A stretch of 64,000 nt of DNA from Fluviicola taffensis DSM 16823 (GTDB lineage Bacteria > Bacteroidota > Bacteroidia > Flavobacteriales_D > Crocinitomicaceae). The position numbers and the translations under genes are program-made. Every line of letters begins with the position of its first letter. The first letter of the stretch is position 1. Where the stretch lies: positions 1,736,001 to 1,800,000 of the forward strand of contig NC_015321.1 in NCBI RefSeq assembly GCF_000194605.1, read 5' to 3'. The notes under the pieces are model-generated. The model worked only from the letters and a program-made list of their open reading frames with translations, was not told the DNA's origin and searched no databases. Shown one piece after another: positions 60,335-64,000 of this stretch.

Positions 60335-60357
60335 TATTGCGGAATTACATCAAAAAA
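60326..60357. repeat. 32-bp direct repeat, copy 2
   Basis: Same sequence as 59906-59937 with one difference (A at 60349 for G at 59929), exactly 420 bp downstream. Encodes the last codons of the ArsR-type gene. Confidence 0.9.
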
Positions 60358-60403
60358 GCACCAATTCGAAAATAAGTGAATAACTTTACAAAAAGACTTT
60401 AAA

Positions 60404-61186
60404 ATGACATACGAAAATATCTTGGTGTCCCAAAACGGACATACCCAAACAATTACAATCAATCGCCCGAATCAATTAAACGCATTGAATAAGCAAACGA
60501 TTACCGAGCTGAATGATGCATTAAATGCAGCAAATCAAGATGCTGAAACAGGTGTGGTAATCCTTACTGGTTCTGGTGAAAAAGCGTTTGTTGCTGGTGC
60601 TGACATCAAAGAGTTTGCAGATTTTTCAGTAGAAAAAGGTCGCGAGTTGGCTGCTCAAGGACAGCAGTTGTTGTTTTCCTTTATTGAGAACATGACCACT
60701 CCAGTTATCGCTGCAGTAAACGGATTTGCATTGGGTGGGGGATTGGAATTAGCAATGGCATCACACATCCGCATCGCTTCTGCAAATGCAAAAATGGGTC
60801 TTCCAGAAGTTTCCTTAGGAGTAATTCCTGGTTATGGTGGAACGCAGCGTTTGGCTCAATTGGTTGGACGTGGAAAAGCGAATGAACTAATTTTTACAGC
60901 TGGAATGATTTCTGCAGAAGAAGCAAAAAATTGGGGATTGGTAAACCATGTTTGTGAGCCAGAAGAAATAATGGATTTGGCAAACGAATTGGCAGCTAAG
61001 ATTTTGAAAAACTCAGGTACAGCTATTGCTTCTGCGATTCGTGCTGTAAATGCTTTGTATTCGGAAGGTGGACAAAAAGGATTTGATACGGAAGTAGAGG
61101 AATTTGGCAAATGTTTCGGAACTGCTGATTTCAAAGAAGGTACGGGAGCATTTATCGAAAAAAGAAAACCTAACTTCAGAGCATAA
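60404..61186 (+). CDS. Enoyl-CoA hydratase/isomerase family protein
   Basis: 260 residues of the crotonase fold. Marks: ITINRPNQLNALNKQTI, AFVAGADIKEFADFS (CoA loop, oxyanion hole), AVNGFALGGGLELAMASHIRIAS (oxyanion glycines), and MGLPEVSLGVIPGYGGTQRLAQLVGRGKA with Glu in PEVSLG as a catalytic glutamate, GFDTEVEEFGKCF. Both catalytic glutamates of a hydratase seem present. It hydrates 2-enoyl-CoA in fatty-acid or amino-acid degradation; the exact pathway is not shown by neighbours. Its stop abuts the flippase start. Confidence 0.93.
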   Translation: MTYENILVSQNGHTQTITINRPNQLNALNKQTITELNDALNAANQDAETGVVILTGSGEKAFVAGADIKEFADFSVEKGRELAAQGQQLLFSFIENMTTPVIAAVNGFALGGGLELAMASHIRIASANAKMGLPEVSLGVIPGYGGTQRLAQLVGRGKANELIFTAGMISAEEAKNWGLVNHVCEPEEIMDLANELAAKILKNSGTAIASAIRAVNALYSEGGQKGFDTEVEEFGKCFGTADFKEGTGAFIEKRKPNFRA

Positions 61187-62653
61187 TTGAATCCACTTAA
61201 AAAACTATTAGGGCAAACTGCTGTTTATGGGTTGTCAAGTATTCTTGGGAGAACTCTAAACTACTTATTGGTACCATTCTACGTTTGGATTTTTGAAGAC
61301 AATCCGGATGTATATGGTGTTGTTTCTCAGTTATATGCCTTCGTAGCTTTTTTGATGGTGTTGCTTACCTTTGGAATGGAAACATCTTATTTCCGTTTCA
61401 TTCAGGATAGTGAAAATCGGGAACAGGTTTTCCGGAATAGTTTTTTGACGGTTATTCTTTTAAATCTGCTCTTTTTCATAGGAATCTGTTTTTTCGATAA
61501 CGGAATAGCTGATAAGATGCTGTTTCATGAAAACCCGGAGTATATCGTAATGATGTGTGCAATTGTAGTAATTGACGCAACATCCAGCTTACCCCTAGCA
61601 AAACTCAGAGCGGAAGAAAACGCCAAAAAGTTTGCACTCATCCAATTTTCGGCGATTGGCGTAAATATCTTATTGAATCTTGTTTTGTTGAGCTGCTTCT
61701 TCGATAAGCAAGATCCAAGCTCAGGAGTGATTTATATTTTGATTGCAAATCTGCTCTCAAGCTTGGTCAAACCCGTGATGCTTTACAAAGACTTCACAGC
61801 AATAAGCTTCAAATTTGACGCTGTATTATTCAGGAAGATGAGTGTTTATGCCATTCCGATTGTAATTGCAGGATTTGCAGGAATAATCAATGAAACCATT
61901 GACCGAATCATGTTGAAGCAAATGCTTTACGATCCCGCCAATGGCTTTACTGCAAAAATGGCGGATGCAGAAATTGGTATTTATAGTGCTTGCTACAAAC
62001 TAGCCATGCTAGTAACGATTTTATTACAAGCATACCGTTATGCAGCCGAACCCTTTTTCTTTAACCAAATGAAGAATCAGGACCGCAATAAATTGTATGT
62101 CAAATTGATGAATTATTTTGTGGCTGCTGTTTGCTTGGTCTTTTTACTCGTCTCACTGAATCTGGATATTTTCCAATACTTTATTACCAGCAAAGTTTTT
62201 AGGGCAGGGCTAGATGTTGTGCCAATTTTGTTGTTGGCAAATGTCTTTTTGGGAATTTACTTCAACCAAAGTATCTGGTATAAACTCACGAATCAAACCA
62301 AATATGGTGCGTACATTTCCATTATGGGTGCAATTCTGACGATAGGAATCAATTACCTGTTTATTCCCAAATATGGTTATAAAGCAAGTGCTTGGGCTAC
62401 ACTGATTGTTTATGCATTTCAAATGGTGGTTTCCTATTTGTGGGGTCAAAAACACTTTCCGATTAAATACAACCTGCGCAAATTTTTCCTCTACTTGGGA
62501 ATGAGTATTCTCATCTATTTTGTGTCGATTAAGATTCCTTATGGAGATCATTCCCTGATTAAGTTTTTCATGAATAACATGTTGATCGTGGTATTCATAT
62601 ATCTTGTTTTTTCAGTGGAAGGAATCAAGCTTTCAACGCTTCGTAGAAAATAA
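61187..62653 (+). CDS. Polysaccharide biosynthesis flippase (MATE/Wzx-like)
   Basis: 488 residues, about 12-14 membrane helices. The start is TTG directly after the hydratase stop codon; an in-frame TAA just before it and no nearby ATG make TTG the only choice. First helix: LLGQTAVYGLSSILGRTLNYLLVPFYVWIF (start GQTAVYGLSSILGRTLNYLL), then VYGVVSQLYAFVAFLMVLLTFGMETSYFR, typical of lipid-linked oligosaccharide flippases of the MOP superfamily. It moves lipid-linked glycans across the inner membrane; the specific lipid is unknown. No glycosyltransferases adjoin. Confidence 0.9.
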   Translation: MNPLKKLLGQTAVYGLSSILGRTLNYLLVPFYVWIFEDNPDVYGVVSQLYAFVAFLMVLLTFGMETSYFRFIQDSENREQVFRNSFLTVILLNLLFFIGICFFDNGIADKMLFHENPEYIVMMCAIVVIDATSSLPLAKLRAEENAKKFALIQFSAIGVNILLNLVLLSCFFDKQDPSSGVIYILIANLLSSLVKPVMLYKDFTAISFKFDAVLFRKMSVYAIPIVIAGFAGIINETIDRIMLKQMLYDPANGFTAKMADAEIGIYSACYKLAMLVTILLQAYRYAAEPFFFNQMKNQDRNKLYVKLMNYFVAAVCLVFLLVSLNLDIFQYFITSKVFRAGLDVVPILLLANVFLGIYFNQSIWYKLTNQTKYGAYISIMGAILTIGINYLFIPKYGYKASAWATLIVYAFQMVVSYLWGQKHFPIKYNLRKFFLYLGMSILIYFVSIKIPYGDHSLIKFFMNNMLIVVFIYLVFSVEGIKLSTLRRK

Positions 62654-62684
62654 AAACCCCTTCAACGAAAGCTGAAAGGGTTTC
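62653..62684. terminator. Bidirectional terminator
   Basis: AAACCC-TTCA pairs with TGAA-GGGTTT around an 8-nt loop (single mismatched bases inside), A-rich before and T-run after, between the convergent flippase and the SprB-repeat gene. Confidence 0.8.
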
Positions 62685-62702
62685 AAAAGTTGCAAGATGT
62701 TC

Positions 62703-64000
62703 TTACTTAATTACTTTATAAGTCTTAGAAATACGTTCTCCCGAAAGGATTAACAAATACGTTCCATGAGAAACAGATTCCAATTGGTTCAATTCAATCA
62801 ATCCTGAATTCAAATTAGGCATTTCCGAAAGCACTCTTCCGTTTAAATCAATCAACTTCATTGACAGAATCACACCATCTTTATTATCCACAGAAATGGA
62901 ATTACTGAATGGATTTGGATAAATAGAAATGGATTCTAATGGATTTTCTTTGAGTTGGAGCGGAGTTGAAATGCTTGTTCCACTAAAGTAAAGAACACCA
63001 TTTATTTTGAAGAAATCATTTCCAGATTTGTTCGGGCAGAAAACAGAGATTGTTAGTGCATAATATCCTGGACTTCCAGCCAAACCAAGTGTGTCAAGAA
63101 TATATGTTGTATCCGTTGGGGTGTAAACGGCCCAAGTAACATACAAGTTCTGGTTGATTGAATCATAAACAGCTTGATACAATGAAGCTGAGTCAATTGT
63201 GTTGTAATCGATGATACAGTTTGTGACTAGATTTGAATACAAAGTGTCATTGATAAGACCGTTCGGATAGGGATTGTTTCCATAAATGGAAGAAGAATCT
63301 GCAATGATAAAATCTACAGTTGTTGAGTCATTTAAATTATCCCAAACTGTTACAGAGTAAATTCCAGCACAAAGATTTGAGATTGAATTACTGATTTGAC
63401 CATTACTCCATAGTATAGCATAAGGTGTATTTCCTCCGCTTGGTGAAACGGAAGCAGAACCTGAGCAATTTGAAATGTAGTCATCAGCAGTATTCAGATT
63501 TGCTGATAAAGCATATAGCGTATCCTGACCAACACCACTTGAAAGTTCATTGGCACAGCCGATAGCATCTGTACACCAAACTGAATAGTGCCCAGGACAT
63601 GCATTCGTTAAATTCTGGGTTGTATCACCGTTTGACCACAAATAGGTGTAAGGTGCTGTCCCACCAATTGGTGTAAAATTAATTCCCCCATCACACGAAC
63701 CTTGTGGATATGGTGTGCAGTTTATTAGAGAAACTCCCCAAACAAAGCCAGCACAGTCTAGGATAACAAAATTGATGGTAGTGTCATTATAAAGAGCATC
63801 CCAGATAGTGACAGAATGGGTTCCTGCACAAAGATTATTTGCGAAACTTGTAGTTACACCGATATCCCATTGATAAGTATATGGTGCTGTTCCTCCAGTT
63901 GGTAATAGAGAAGCCGATCCGTTGCAATTGTTGTTGGTAAGATCATTTACTGAGGTTAAATGAGGAACAATAGGTGTTAATTGTGTGGAATCTACTACTG
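62703..64000 (-). CDS. Surface protein with SprB repeats and T9SS sorting domain, 3' part
   Basis: The frame stays open to the right edge, so the 5' end is outside; an apparent TTG start at 63641 is internal. At least three SprB-type repeats are visible: TPIGGTAPYTYLWSNGDTTQ, SPSGGNTPYAILWSNGQ and PTGGTAPYTYQWDIG, each with a Cys pair and SVxxWD ending. The C-terminus (SISIYPNPFSNSISVDN, GTYLLILSGERISKTYKVIK) is a type A T9SS sorting domain. By analogy with SprB it is a surface adhesin, possibly for gliding or attachment. A terminator lies 20 bp after the stop codon. Confidence 0.9.
   Translation of the reverse strand, partial: VVDSTQLTPIVPHLTSVNDLTNNNCNGSASLLPTGGTAPYTYQWDIGVTTSFANNLCAGTHSVTIWDALYNDTTINFVILDCAGFVWGVSLINCTPYPQGSCDGGINFTPIGGTAPYTYLWSNGDTTQNLTNACPGHYSVWCTDAIGCANELSSGVGQDTLYALSANLNTADDYISNCSGSASVSPSGGNTPYAILWSNGQISNSISNLCAGIYSVTVWDNLNDSTTVDFIIADSSSIYGNNPYPNGLINDTLYSNLVTNCIIDYNTIDSASLYQAVYDSINQNLYVTWAVYTPTDTTYILDTLGLAGSPGYYALTISVFCPNKSGNDFFKINGVLYFSGTSISTPLQLKENPLESISIYPNPFSNSISVDNKDGVILSMKLIDLNGRVLSEMPNLNSGLIELNQLESVSHGTYLLILSGERISKTYKVIK

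Noticed and set aside
63639-63641. TTG at 63641 as the start of the SprB-repeat gene
   Set aside because: The frame continues upstream with another complete repeat to the window edge.

Overview
The window looks like a chromosomal segment of a free-living Bacteroidota bacterium of the order Flavobacteriales; the gene mix resembles Fluviicola/Crocinitomicaceae, which is an inference from protein style only. Evidence for the phylum: repeated TAnnTTTG promoter elements 14-28 nt before start codons, type IX secretion (T9SS) C-terminal sorting domains, SprB repeats, a CHU_C-type domain, the long Bacteroidota form of IspG, DUF4175 and DUF4382 proteins, and a two-component-regulator propeller fused to a Y_Y_Y domain. 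DNA is AT-rich throughout. There is no complete insertion sequence, prophage or CRISPR array.

Layout. 0-7 kb: end of a DUF2207 membrane protein, a minus-strand YjbR/S4/carbamoyltransferase operon, an MtfA-like peptidase, an ArsR-type regulator, ispG and a decayed coiled-coil gene. 7-14 kb: a minus-strand operon DUF4175 - anti-sigma ATPase - ybeY - mnmG - methyltransferase, in which four ParB-binding (parS) sites lie within 2 kb. 14-21 kb: gltX-folB, tRNA-Cys, an ECF sigma factor with a CHU_C-tailed membrane partner, a TlpA-like protein, an M28 peptidase and rpiB. 21.3-21.96 kb: a 661-bp gene-free AT-rich stretch with a perfect DnaA box and several near-matches, the best candidate for oriC. 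22-31 kb: LytTR response regulator, secreted subtilase, GNAT, a hipB-like pseudogene, DUF2971, RNase R, AAA/DUF4143 ATPase and ferritin. 31-36 kb: a 1303-residue sensor joining a periplasmic propeller to an adenylate cyclase and an HD phosphohydrolase, then UspA. 36-44 kb: GH3-like protein, EamA transporter, fbp, a second sigma/anti-sigma operon and a DUF4382 lipoprotein. 44-57 kb: mfd, Fic, M43 metalloprotease, BlaI-type repressor, PepC-like peptidase, dprA, uvrC. 57-64 kb: M48 protease, cyclase, lipoprotein, hemJ, a second ArsR regulator between direct repeats, enoyl-CoA hydratase, a flippase, and the 3' end of a large SprB-repeat surface protein.

How it fits together. parS sites plus a DnaA-box intergenic region, with genes left of about 21.5 kb mostly on the minus strand and genes to the right more often on the plus strand, suggest that the window spans the replication origin. 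Envelope sensing and secretion form a second theme: two sigma/anti-sigma pairs, a cyclase sensor, secreted proteases and T9SS cargo. DNA repair and uptake genes (mfd, uvrC, dprA) and housekeeping enzymes fill the rest. The most novel-looking items are the propeller-cyclase-HD sensor, the CHU_C-tailed sigma partner, the start codon embedded in a parS site, and the regulator cassette between 32-bp repeats.
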